A stretch of DNA of 64,000 nt, taken from Phycisphaerales bacterium. GTDB taxonomy: Bacteria > Planctomycetota > Phycisphaerae > UBA1845. The stretch spans positions 243,821-307,820 of the forward strand of contig JACKHH010000001.1 of the NCBI GenBank assembly GCA_020639095.1, in the 5' to 3' direction. Both the position numbers and the translations under genes were made by a program. The notes below the pieces were generated by a model. The model was not told the origin of the DNA. It made no database searches and was given only the letters and a program-made list of their open reading frames with translations. Positions within the stretch are counted from its first letter, which is position 1. Every line of letters starts with the position of its first letter. Of the stretch, positions 44,953-54,053 are shown one piece after another.

Positions 44953-45516
44953 ATGTCGAAAGTCGACCTTCCAAGGATTGAATCCGCGGTTCGCGAAATA
45001 CTGGCTGCGGTCGGTGAGGATCCGAATCGTGAGGGGCTGCGCGAGACGCCAAAACGCGTCGCACGCATGTATGCGGAGCTATTTAGCGGTCTGCAACTCG
45101 ACCCATGTCGCCACCTGCGCACCTTCTTCACCGAGCGCTACGACGAGATGGTGGTGCTCCGCGACATCCCCTTCAACTCGATGTGCGAGCACCATTTGAT
45201 GCCCTTCGAAGGCAAGGCGCACGTTGCCTATCTACCCGACGGAAAAGTTGTCGGACTGTCCAAAATGGCGCGGGTCGTGGACGAATTTGCCCACCGTCCG
45301 CAGGTGCAGGAACGCCTCACCATGCAGATCGCGGACAGTATGATGGAGTGCGTCGCAGCCAAGGGTGTGGCGGTCGTCATGGAGGCAACGCATGCGTGCA
45401 TGACCTGCCGTGGCGTCCGCAAGGCGGGCAGTGTCATGGTCACGTCGGCCATTCGCGGGACCTGCCGCAGCGACGCGCGCACCCGCAGCGAAGTGATGAC
45501 CCTGCTGCACAGATAG
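44953..45516 (+). CDS. folE: GTP cyclohydrolase I
   Basis: Encodes 187 residues from ATG 44953, 7 bases after GGGAG; ATG 44926 is an alternative. Conserved blocks are GEDPNREGLRETPKRVARMY, NSMCEHHLMPFEGKAHVAY and EATHACMTCRGVRK. Zinc ligands correspond to Cys78, His81 and Cys149. The enzyme turns GTP into dihydroneopterin triphosphate, the first step of folate synthesis and also of queuosine/7-deazapurine synthesis. A queuosine-precursor transporter lies 1.6 kb away. No other folate gene is near. All catalytic residues are present. Confidence 0.95.
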   Translation: MSKVDLPRIESAVREILAAVGEDPNREGLRETPKRVARMYAELFSGLQLDPCRHLRTFFTERYDEMVVLRDIPFNSMCEHHLMPFEGKAHVAYLPDGKVVGLSKMARVVDEFAHRPQVQERLTMQIADSMMECVAAKGVAVVMEATHACMTCRGVRKAGSVMVTSAIRGTCRSDARTRSEVMTLLHR

Positions 45517-45590
45517 CGGCCTAAATCGGCCAATTGTGTGAAATCCCATATCCCCCGAAAAGAGGCGAATTCGCAGGTATAATCCGGCGT

Positions 45591-46259
45591 ATGGCCGACT
45601 TCGAAGTCACCCTTGCCGACTATGGTGATTGGGACTTGTACTGTCTGCGCTGCGGCTACAATTTGCGTGGACAAGCCGGTGATCCCAAGCGCTGTCCCGA
45701 ATGCGGAATCAGCAACCGCGTCGAGGACATGGTGGTCAGTTCGGACCACATCGCCAAGCAACTCCGCAAACTCGAGAGCGCGCCGACCTACTGCTTCGCA
45801 GCAATCCTGGCTGCACTCACCGCACTGTTCTTCATCGTCATTTCCTTCGACGACCCCGGGTTCTTCAAGGCGACCGCAACGATCTGGGCTCCCGCAATCG
45901 TCTTCGCGGCAATCGCCTGGCCGGTTGGACGCAGGCGCTTCGCCGCGTCATGTCTCAACCAGCCCGCATGCGACCTCGCGCTGTTCAAGTATGTCCTGCT
46001 CGGTGCCGCGATCTTCGTGCTCGCGTTCGGGGCGCTGCTCGGTACGTGTTTCGTACCAGTTTCGATACTCAGCGCAGTCACCGGCGGAGGGAAGAGTGCG
46101 GCGACCGCGATCTTTCTGTTGGTCGTACCGGTCTTGTGGGTGCTCGCGGGAATCGGTGTCCGAAAGCTCTATCGCGTGGCCCGCGGGGTGCTCATTCCGC
46201 TTCAGCGCGAAGTCGCGGTGGCGATGTATCGGCGCGAGGAGCGCAGCGAGAGTCGATGA
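45591..46259 (+). CDS. Zinc-ribbon membrane protein (CGYNLRG family), paralog A
   Basis: Encodes 222 residues from ATG 45591. A zinc ribbon CLRCGYNLRGQ...RCPECG (about residues 18-40) precedes about four transmembrane helices (from about 65). The C terminus KLYRVARGVLIPLQREVAVAMYRREE is nearly the same as in the next gene. A TATAAT at 45578-45583, without a clear -35, lies 8 bases before the start, so the transcript may be almost leaderless. The gene overlaps the next by four bases (ATGA). It is one half of a duplicated pair, so the two probably act together. Function unknown. Confidence 0.75.
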   Translation: MADFEVTLADYGDWDLYCLRCGYNLRGQAGDPKRCPECGISNRVEDMVVSSDHIAKQLRKLESAPTYCFAAILAALTALFFIVISFDDPGFFKATATIWAPAIVFAAIAWPVGRRRFAASCLNQPACDLALFKYVLLGAAIFVLAFGALLGTCFVPVSILSAVTGGGKSAATAIFLLVVPVLWVLAGIGVRKLYRVARGVLIPLQREVAVAMYRREERSESR

Positions 46260-46927
46260 ACGCACCCGACGCCATCAAGACGAAGCACGCCGACGCGTCC
46301 ACCGACGTTGAACTCTATTGCATGCAATGTGGGTACAACTTGCGCGGACTTGCGGGCGATCCGAAGCGCTGTCCGGAGTGCGGCAAGGACAACTCGCTTG
46401 AAGTGTTGCTGTTCCCCGCGGCGCGCATCGCGCGGCAATTGCGCTTTCTGGAGGGCGCTCCGACACTGACGTTCGCAGGATTGCTCCTCATCGGATTCGG
46501 CGGTTTGGTTCTGTTTTCCGAAAGCCCGCTGTCGCGCGTACGGAATCTGGAGGCGGCAATTGTATCGGCATCGGTGCCTGCGCTTCTTGGGCTGATCTGT
46601 TGCGTGCTTGGTACCGTGCGGTTCGCCGCGTCGTGCCTGCATCGGCCTGGGTGGCGCTCGACGTTGCTGCGGTTTCAGGCTTACGCAGCCGTCATTTTCA
46701 TCATCGGCCTGGTGACGGTCTTCGGGACGATTCTGATCCCCGCATTGGGTCCGTTCGGGACGATTTTCCGCCCGATGAACGGGCTGGTCACGCTGACGAC
46801 GCTCGGGATCATGTGGCTTGTCTGCGTGTGGTCGATCCGCAAACTGTACCGACGGACGCGGGCTGAACTGGAGGTGCTGCAACGCGAGGTGGCGGTGGCG
46901 ATGTATCGAGAAGAACACAACCACTAG
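46256..46927 (+). CDS. Zinc-ribbon membrane protein (CGYNLRG family), paralog B
   Basis: Encodes 223 residues from ATG 46256, overlapping the stop of paralog A. The ribbon is YCMQCGYNLRGLAGDPKRCPECG, then about four hydrophobic helices and the tail TRAELEVLQREVAVAMYREE. It shares architecture and both ends with paralog A, so the pair arose by tandem duplication. A third relative lies at 16404. Adjacent and co-translated membrane paralogs often form heteromers, which is inference here. Function unknown. Confidence 0.75.
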   Translation: MNAPDAIKTKHADASTDVELYCMQCGYNLRGLAGDPKRCPECGKDNSLEVLLFPAARIARQLRFLEGAPTLTFAGLLLIGFGGLVLFSESPLSRVRNLEAAIVSASVPALLGLICCVLGTVRFAASCLHRPGWRSTLLRFQAYAAVIFIIGLVTVFGTILIPALGPFGTIFRPMNGLVTLTTLGIMWLVCVWSIRKLYRRTRAELEVLQREVAVAMYREEHNH

Positions 46928-46980
46928 GATAAATGCGAGCGATGTCGCGAAGTCCTTTTCTGGCGCGACGCGTATTCGTT

Positions 46981-47097
46981 TCTTGTTCTGCCTTCTGCGT
47001 TCTGACTTCTGCCTTTTTCCCCTGCCTTTTTCCCCGCTCCCTTACAGTCGCGGCTCGGATTTGGCACCCTGCTTCCTTACGGGCGCGGCTCGGATTT
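46981..47097. repeat. Composite dispersed repeat, extended copy
   Basis: Contains TTGTTCTGCCTTCTGCGTTC with TGACTTCTGCC, a doubled CCTTTTTCCCC, then CCGCTCCCTTACAG and TCGCGGCTCGGATTT (to 47062), followed by a partial second core GGGCGCGGCTCGGATTT (about 47081-47097). It overlaps the last bases of the YhhQ gene at 47096. The extra partial core suggests local duplication. Confidence 0.8.
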
Positions 47098-47905
47098 ACT
47101 GCGACGGGACTCCTTCCTTATCCGCGTCGTGTTCTCGAGTGGGGTCGATCTGGAGGTAGTTGCCCAGGTAGTGCACGCCGAGATAAAACGGGATGGTGTC
47201 AGCGGCTGCTATGACCAGCTTGAACATATAGCTGCTGCCGATCAATGCGAGCACCGTGCGGACAGTCATGTCGCCGTTCGCGAGGCTGTGCCAGAAGGTG
47301 ATGAGGATTACCGCGACGGAATCGACGAGCTGGCTGATCATCGTCGAGCCGTTGTTCCGCAGCCAGAGGTGCTTGCCCTTCGTCAGCTTCTTCCAGAAGT
47401 GGAAGAGGAACACGTCGCAGAACTGGGCGGCGATGTAGGCACACATCGACGCGAGAACCGCACCGCGCATGCAGGTGTAGAGGATGTGGAACATCTCGAC
47501 GTTTCCGGAAACGGTCTCGCCGGTGTTGAGCATGACGCTGCCGTCGAGCGCGAGGATTTGCCAGGGCGGTTGAAACTGCGGCGACACCGGAGGGATCGCG
47601 TCGCCGAGGTACATGAACAAGAACACCAGCGCGTTGAGCATCAACCCCACCCACACGACGAAGTTCGCGCGCCGCCGGCCATAGAACTCGCTGATAAAAT
47701 CGGTGCAGAGGAACGTCAGCGGATACGGCAGCACGCCGACGGCAAGCGCGAGCGGGCCGAGGTGGATAAACTTGGTGATGCCCAGGATGTTGAGCATGGT
47801 CATCGCACCGAGAAAGATGCCGGTGAACACGAGAAAGACGCGCTCGCGCCGTTCGTGCAATGCGGGGGTGACGTGGACCGCGTCGAAGTGGGACGGTTTG
47901 GCCAT
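47096..47905 (-). CDS. yhhQ: YhhQ-type queuosine precursor transporter
   Basis: Encodes 269 residues from ATG 47905. About six transmembrane helices are visible, starting VFLVFTGIFLGAMTMLNILG, with family hallmarks LPYPLTFLCTDFISEFYGRRRAN and NNGSTMISQLVDSVAVILI. Proteins of this (Vut_1, PF02592) family take up queuine/preQ0-type bases for tRNA modification. It lies about 1.6 kb from folE, which feeds the same pathway in cells that make it de novo. The region upstream shows no riboswitch I recognise. Substrate is inferred from family, not shown by the sequence. Confidence 0.85.
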   Translation of the reverse strand: MAKPSHFDAVHVTPALHERRERVFLVFTGIFLGAMTMLNILGITKFIHLGPLALAVGVLPYPLTFLCTDFISEFYGRRRANFVVWVGLMLNALVFLFMYLGDAIPPVSPQFQPPWQILALDGSVMLNTGETVSGNVEMFHILYTCMRGAVLASMCAYIAAQFCDVFLFHFWKKLTKGKHLWLRNNGSTMISQLVDSVAVILITFWHSLANGDMTVRTVLALIGSSYMFKLVIAAADTIPFYLGVHYLGNYLQIDPTREHDADKEGVPSQ

Positions 47906-48054
47906 AACGATTGCCTCGGGTCGGTGGTTTCGACTTCCTGGGACGGAGCGTGCATTTGCACCGCGGATTCGATGCGGCACGGTTCGTCGTTGGCGATGTT
48001 ATAACGGATTGGCTTGGGCGACCTGGAAAAAGTCTTGGCTTGAGACGTAGCGCG

Positions 48055-48636
48055 TTACCGCGCCGGGTTGAGAAGGTCGTCTAACTTGCCTGTTTTCAGC
48101 AGATCGGGCAGCGGGATGGGTTCCCTGGGCGCATGCTTGGTCTTCAGGTCGTACTCGAACCAGCGGGTATCGTACCACTGGTTGAACTTGAAGCCGATGT
48201 TCTGAAAGACGCCCACCGTTTTGAAGCCGAGGCGTTCGTGGAGCGCGACGCTTGCGGGGTTGGGCAGCGTTGCGCCGGCGACGACCATGCGATAGCCCTG
48301 GCGGCGAAGGATTTCGAAGAGCGTTTCGTAGAGTCGTCTGCCGATACCCCGGCCTCTGTGCTCGGTAGCGATGTAGATCGCGCTCTCGACCGTCCAGCGA
48401 TAGGCTGCCCGCGTGCGGTGCGGACCGGCATAGGCGTAGGCGACGACCGGCCCCTTTGCGTCGCCGTCACAGCACACCAGCCAGGGAAAGAACGCGAGCG
48501 TAGTGCCGATGCGTCGGGCCATTTCGTCATCGGTCGGGATCGCTTCTTCAAACGAGATGGCGGTATCGCGCACGATGGGGGCGTAGATGCGCTGGCACGC
48601 GGCTGCGTCGGTTTCGTTGGCGAGGCGGATCAGCAT
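48055..48636 (-). CDS. GNAT N-acetyltransferase, phosphinothricin-acetyltransferase-like
   Basis: Encodes 193 residues. The fold opens MLIRLANETDAAACQRIYAP and has RTRAAYRWTVESAIYIA, the acetyl-CoA-binding HRGRGIGRRLYETL, and GATLPNPASVALHERLGFKTVG. These blocks match the Pat/Bar and MnaT branch of GNAT enzymes, which acetylate small amines such as phosphinothricin, methionine sulfone or related analogues. The C-terminal 25 residues beyond the core are charged and non-conserved. It is a single gene next to repeats. Exact substrate cannot be read from the sequence. Confidence 0.85.
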   Translation of the reverse strand: MLIRLANETDAAACQRIYAPIVRDTAISFEEAIPTDDEMARRIGTTLAFFPWLVCCDGDAKGPVVAYAYAGPHRTRAAYRWTVESAIYIATEHRGRGIGRRLYETLFEILRRQGYRMVVAGATLPNPASVALHERLGFKTVGVFQNIGFKFNQWYDTRWFEYDLKTKHAPREPIPLPDLLKTGKLDDLLNPAR

Positions 48637-48697
48637 GTTGTGTTTCCCAATGTGGGATTACTCGAAGCCCAACAGGTCTGGGCCACCCCACCAGTAT

Positions 48698-48780
48698 TTG
48701 TGGTGCAGGCTTCCAGCCTGCATCCACTTTGGATTTGCGCAATCAGGGATCGCGATGCAGGCAAGATGCCTGCACCACAA
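48698..48780. repeat. Inverted pair of TTGTGGTGCAGGC palindromes
   Basis: Units 48698-48723 and 48755-48780 are near-perfect reverse complements (23 of 26 positions). Each is internally palindromic (GCAGGC...GCCTGC). A related single unit lies near 36953. A TGGGCAGTGCCCACCCTACC palindrome follows at about 48873-48896. No gene is supported between 48637 and 48897. Confidence 0.8.
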
Positions 48781-48897
48781 TGTTCTTGCGGCGGCGCTAT
48801 CGCGTATCGATTGTCTACGATCGAAGTGCATGCCGGTTTGGTCACTTCGATCTCGCGGTTGTCCGCATCGCTTGGTGGGCAGTGCCCACCCTACCAG

Positions 48898-49389
48898 CTA
48901 TCCATGCATCGGGAGCGGCAAATCCCCATTAAGCCACGCGATTAGCCATTTCGCCAAAGAGGCCGCCTCGAAATTCCAGGCTTTGTCCCAGGCACCTGGG
49001 CCGCAACCATTCGGGTCAAATGAGATCATCTTGCATTCGGCGGTCGAACAATCGGCGCAGGAGTAAATCGCGCATCCCCAGTGGCAAATCGGCAACACAC
49101 GTTCAGGCCAACACCAAGTGGGATCGTCCGGATCTGGCATGCGGAACTGTTGATAGAGCGAAACAACTGAGTCCCCGGTATCGAGCGGTGCTCCACCGAG
49201 CAAACCGAAGATGCCATAACCGGGACCAAATCCACCGTTGGCGACTTTGGAGTAGAGGGACTTCAAGGATTCCGGCAGCGAAAACCCGAGTTGTTGCTCG
49301 GCCTCGTGCAACTTGGCACTATCGATCGGCGAGTACGCACAGCCTTCCAACCGCGCGCATTCTCGTACCCGCTCGAATAGCCCGTCCAT
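48898..49389 (-). CDS. SMI1/KNR4 (SUKH) family protein downstream of sucC
   Basis: Encodes 163 residues. The N-terminal segment PIDSAKLHEAEQQLGFSLPESLKSLYSKVANGGFGPGYGIFGL is a clear SMI1/KNR4 (SUKH) signature (the pattern is E..LG..LP..L...Y...NGG.G). Such proteins often act as immunity proteins to nuclease or deaminase toxins, but many are solitary. No toxin lies nearby. Several Cys (CADCSTAEC) are present in the C-terminal part. It lies 11 bases after the sucC stop on the same strand, in the place where sucD would usually be. Confidence 0.75.
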   Translation of the reverse strand: MDGLFERVRECARLEGCAYSPIDSAKLHEAEQQLGFSLPESLKSLYSKVANGGFGPGYGIFGLLGGAPLDTGDSVVSLYQQFRMPDPDDPTWCWPERVLPICHWGCAIYSCADCSTAECKMISFDPNGCGPGAWDKAWNFEAASLAKWLIAWLNGDLPLPMHG

Positions 49390-49400
49390 TTGAAGTCGCT

Positions 49401-50564
<1,164 letters not shown>

Positions 50565-50753
50565 GGCAATCCTGCTTTCGTGGTGAAGAAGCGGAGCAGC
50601 CACGCGGGCAGCCCGTTCGGATAACGCATCGGTTCCGCCGCCGGTTGGTGCTGGCGACGGACAGGGCATTCTGGAGCGGTGCGCGTTTTTTGGCAACCGG
50701 TCGCGGGAGGCGTACCGATTTGCCGGGCTGTGCAGCGGTGATAGACTGCCCGC

Positions 50754-51251
50754 ATGACTGGAAACCGGCCTAATCCTGAAGTGCTGTCGCTGCTCGTCTG
50801 CGACCAGATCATCACCGATCGCATCACGGGCAAGCAGTCGCTGATCGGCATGTTCAGCGTGATCCACGCGTTCAAGTTCCCGGTGACGCATCCGCAGCTC
50901 GCGGTGTTCGCGTCGCTTTCGGGCGGGCACGGTGAAGTGGGGCTGACGATTCGCGTCATCGACGCGAACGAAACGCGCCGGCCACTGGTCGAGGGGCACG
51001 GCAAGGTGACCTTCGGTACGCCGCTGGCGATCGCGAATCTGGCGCTGCAATTCCACGGGCTGACGTTTGTGGCACCGGGTGAATACCGGGTGCAGTTGCT
51101 GAGTGACGGCGCGTTGCTGCGTGAAGCCCGACTGCGTTTGATGCAGGCGAAACCGCGACCGACGGGCGGTGGTGACGGTGGACCGTCACCGACGGGCGGG
51201 CCGGAAGACTTCATGCCCGGGCTCGGCGCGCCGCCGGAAACGCCGGAATAA
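50754..51251 (+). CDS. DUF6941-like protein of unknown function
   Basis: Encodes 165 residues. The conserved region runs PEVLSLLVCDQIITDRITGKQSLIGMFSVI...HPQLAVFASLSGGHGEVGLTIRVID...GLTFVAPGEYRVQLLSDGALL. This corresponds to a small beta-rich family I recall as DUF6941. The C terminus is a Pro/Gly-rich tail (GGGDGGPSPTGGPEDFMPG). No signal peptide or motif of known function is visible. It is divergent from sucC with about 190 bases between. Confidence 0.65.
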   Translation: MTGNRPNPEVLSLLVCDQIITDRITGKQSLIGMFSVIHAFKFPVTHPQLAVFASLSGGHGEVGLTIRVIDANETRRPLVEGHGKVTFGTPLAIANLALQFHGLTFVAPGEYRVQLLSDGALLREARLRLMQAKPRPTGGGDGGPSPTGGPEDFMPGLGAPPETPE

Positions 51252-51415
51252 CGTGCCTGCGAACCCGACGATGGACAGCACTGCTTGCAAGCGGTGGCAC
51301 GCAAACCGGCCCGATCCAAAAACTCACATCCGCGCCCACGCTGTTGATTAACGGAATATCACATTTCCGTAACAGGTCCGCGCTACAAATAACCTGCGAA
51401 ACTGGGCGAATCTGA

Positions 51416-51445
51416 TTGACGCAAGCACTTTGTTATGACTATAAA
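51416..51445 (+). promoter_or_regulatory. Putative promoter of the first bactofilin gene
   Basis: TTGACG (51416-51421) and TATAAA (51440-51445) are separated by 18 bases. Predicted start near 51452 gives a leader of about 77 bases up to ATG 51529, with AAGGAGG just before the start codon. Upstream, ACGGAA...TTCCGT (51351-51370) forms a short hairpin. Confidence 0.55.
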
Positions 51446-51528
51446 TAGTGCTATTGCACGCCAGGGGAATTGCGGTCCAAGCGGCGCGGCAATCATACCG
51501 GAAACCACACTCTGACAAGGAGGTCATC

Positions 51529-51975
51529 ATGGCGGATAGTCAAAGCATCAATGGGGAATTCCCGACGATCATCGGCGCCGATGCCGTGATCAAGGGCGAG
51601 CTTTCCTTCGAGAAAGGCGTACGCCTGCTCGGGAAGTTCGACGGCGAAATCACCACGAAGGGTAACCTCGTCGTGGCAGATGGCGCCGTGCTCTCCGGCG
51701 AGGTCAAAGCCGGCAGCGTCCAAATTGACGGACAAATGAGCGGCAACCTCGAAGCCACCGGCAAGGTGAAACTGGCGGCATCCGCCAAGCTCGAAGGCGA
51801 TCTGCGTACCGCACGTCTGGAAGTCGCGGACGGCGCCACGTTCATCGGCAAGTGCTCGGTGGGCCCGAACAACGGTAAGGCGACATCGGGCGGCGGGTCT
51901 TCGAGCGGTTCGGCACCGGCGGACAAGCCCAAGGGTGGATCCCAGAATCAAGCCGTGGCAGCGGGCAAGCGCTAG
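51529..51975 (+). CDS. Bactofilin (polymer-forming cytoskeletal protein)
   Basis: Encodes 148 residues from ATG 51529 (AAGGAGG about 6 bases upstream). The central domain (about 13-105) has the bactofilin pattern of short beta turns: IIGADAVIKGELSFEKGV, LLGKFDGEITTKGNLVVADGA, SVQIDGQMSGNLEAT and RLEVADGATFIGKC. This gives a small right-handed beta-helix that polymerises without nucleotide. The C terminus is Gly/Ser/Lys-rich (GGGSSSGSAPADKPKGGSQ) and disordered. Bactofilins scaffold envelope enzymes or chromosome-segregation proteins. A second bactofilin follows at 52228. Confidence 0.9.
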   Translation: MADSQSINGEFPTIIGADAVIKGELSFEKGVRLLGKFDGEITTKGNLVVADGAVLSGEVKAGSVQIDGQMSGNLEATGKVKLAASAKLEGDLRTARLEVADGATFIGKCSVGPNNGKATSGGGSSSGSAPADKPKGGSQNQAVAAGKR

Positions 51976-52227
51976 CCATTTCGGAACGCGACGCTCGGCA
52001 TTGCTTGGCGGGCAAACACCGCCATTTGCCGGGATCGCGCGACATCAGGCAGCCTGCCCGTACAACGTCGTCCGGTGCCGCAGTCGGCGGTGTCGGTTCG
52101 GCGAGTCCCGCGTGGGCGGCGCAGCACGCGAAAGCGTCGCCGCTCGTGCGGTTTTCCTCGACTTCGTCGGCAAGTGGATATGGCGAGGTTGTAGCGGCAT
52201 GGCTGCCGCAGTGACGAGGCGACTCCC

Positions 52228-52953
52228 TTGCGTGGGCTACGGACGGCCAAGACCAGGGAAGTGGTGTGTACGCATTGCGGCGGGCGAAATGAAGTCGCCC
52301 AGCGCGCGATGTCGGTCTTCTGCGCCCATTGCAAGAAGCGCCTGATCCTCGAAGACTACAACGTCAAGTGCTACCAAGCCGTGGCGGGCTATGCGACCTG
52401 TGGCGATGTAATCGTCCACAAGCAGGGACGCGTGGCTGCCCCCATCAACGCCGCCAACCTGACCGTCAAAGGCACCGTGAACGGCGAAGTGCGCGTACGC
52501 GGGCGGGTGGAGATCGCAGCCACCGGGACGGTGACGGGGAAGATCGCCGCGCCGTCGATCACGGTGATCGATGGTGCCCGCCTTGAGGCGTACTGCGTGA
52601 TCAAGCCGGAACCCGTCGACACGAACGTGAAGTCCGCGGGCGTGATCACCAAGCAGGATGAGGACGACACCAAGCCGTTGAGCAGGACGCGCGCGGCGGC
52701 AGCGGCATCGATTCCGGAAAAGCAGCCGGAGACAGCGGCCAAGTCAACGAGCACCACAAAGGCCGAGGTCAAGCCGGTGACGACGCGGAAAACCGCGAGC
52801 AAAACCTCAACCGCAGCCAAGACGAAAACGGCTGCGAAATCGGAAGGCACGTCCAAGCCAGCCGCCAAGCCCGCGACGACGGAGAAAACGTCGGCGGTCA
52901 AGTCGATCAGCACGCGCCGCCCTCGCACGCCGCAGAGCACAACGAAGAAGTAG
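52228..52953 (+). CDS. Zinc-ribbon bactofilin with basic Ala/Lys/Thr tail
   Basis: Encodes about 241 residues from TTG 52228; a GTG at 52261 or 52264 (after AGGGAA) is a plausible shorter start. Residues 13-35 form a zinc ribbon VCTHCGG...VFCAHCKKRL. A bactofilin domain follows (about 50-128: VIVHKQGRVAAPINAANLTV, GTVNGEVRVRGRVEIA, TGKIAAPSITVIDGARL). The C-terminal 100 residues are Lys/Thr/Ala-rich and strongly basic, like a DNA- or membrane-associating tail. It sits 250 bases after the first bactofilin and probably co-assembles with it. The combination with a metal ribbon is unusual. Confidence 0.75.
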   Translation: MRGLRTAKTREVVCTHCGGRNEVAQRAMSVFCAHCKKRLILEDYNVKCYQAVAGYATCGDVIVHKQGRVAAPINAANLTVKGTVNGEVRVRGRVEIAATGTVTGKIAAPSITVIDGARLEAYCVIKPEPVDTNVKSAGVITKQDEDDTKPLSRTRAAAAASIPEKQPETAAKSTSTTKAEVKPVTTRKTASKTSTAAKTKTAAKSEGTSKPAAKPATTEKTSAVKSISTRRPRTPQSTTKK

Positions 52954-53050
52954 TGCTTCTCACCAACGCTCGAACACGGCATACTGGAAAACCTTGTGTC
53001 GCGTCTCAGGATGAAGCGGCGCTGCGCGATCGCGCAAGCTGGGGCGACAC

Positions 53051-53809
53051 ATGCGTTCGAGGGTATTCGTGACCGTAAGCGACGCGACATCGCGCCTTTC
53101 CAGTCTGACCGTGTTCTTTCCTTGTCACAACGAGGAGGAGAACGTTGTGCGCATGACGGAGGTGTGCCGGGCGATGGCGCGGCGCGTCGCGGACGACTTC
53201 GAGATCATCATCGTCGATGACGGCAGCGCGGACGCGACGGGGAGGCTCGCGGACGAACTGGCTGCGAAGTATCCCAACGAAGTGCGAGCGGTACACAACA
53301 ATCCGAATCGCGGGTACGGCGGCGCGCTCCAGCGCGGATTTGGCGAGGCGCGCAAGGACTGGATCTTCTACACCGATGGCGACATGCAGTTCGACGTGGA
53401 GGAGATCGACAAGCTCATCGCGCTGCTTGGCGAATACGACATTGCCAGCGCTTATCGCACAAACCGGCAGGATTCGTTCGTGCGGCGAATGAACGGCAAG
53501 TGCTGGAGCTGGTTGGTGAATCGCGCGTTCGGGATGCGTTTGCGCGACATCGACTGTGCGTTCAAGATCTATCCCCGCCGGTTCATCGAGCGCGTGACGC
53601 TGTGCAGCGAGGGGGCGCTGATCGACGCGGAAATGCTCGCCCGGGCCACGCGTTTGGGGTATCGTATCGGGCAGGTCGGCGTAAAGCATCTGCCCCGCCC
53701 AGCCGGTGAGTCATCGGGCGGAAACCTCAGGGTGATCCTCCGCGCCTTTCGTGAATTGCGTAAACTAAGAACAAAAATCTTGGGCGAATCCGAACCCAAC
53801 CGCCGATAA
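53051..53809 (+). CDS. Family 2 glycosyltransferase (polyprenyl-phosphate type)
   Basis: Encodes 252 residues from ATG 53051. The GT2 core opens LTVFFPCHNEEENVV, with DDFEIIIVDDGSADATG and the metal-site WIFYTDGDMQFD (DxD-like), then RDIDCAFKIYPRRF. It resembles dolichol/undecaprenyl-phosphate mannosyl- or glucosyltransferases (DPM1/GtrB-like) without the C-terminal transmembrane helices of the larger forms. It would transfer a sugar from a nucleotide donor to a lipid carrier at the membrane. The TMTC-like glycosyltransferase at 57235 could use such a donor. Exact sugar unknown. Confidence 0.85.
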   Translation: MRSRVFVTVSDATSRLSSLTVFFPCHNEEENVVRMTEVCRAMARRVADDFEIIIVDDGSADATGRLADELAAKYPNEVRAVHNNPNRGYGGALQRGFGEARKDWIFYTDGDMQFDVEEIDKLIALLGEYDIASAYRTNRQDSFVRRMNGKCWSWLVNRAFGMRLRDIDCAFKIYPRRFIERVTLCSEGALIDAEMLARATRLGYRIGQVGVKHLPRPAGESSGGNLRVILRAFRELRKLRTKILGESEPNRR

Positions 53810-54053
53810 GCCGTGCCTGCCAAGTTCCTCTCAGGTCCGATAGAACGACACCCGCGCGCCCGGTAACCCAACCTCGAAACAGTTGCACTACGTTACCGGG
53901 CCCGCGACGTGCGCCGGACAATTCGGCTACGTCCGAAATGCAATGCGCCAACGTCCGATTCGTCCTGCGGAATGTTCTAAGGTTGCGCTATAAGTACCGA
54001 TGAAATCGGGAGTACGACGTCGTAGCAGCGTCGTGTCGCCGTGGTGTGTACGT

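Noticed and set aside
48898..49389. SMI1 gene as immunity protein of a toxin system
   Set aside because: No toxin or secretion gene lies nearby; the family is too broad for this claim.
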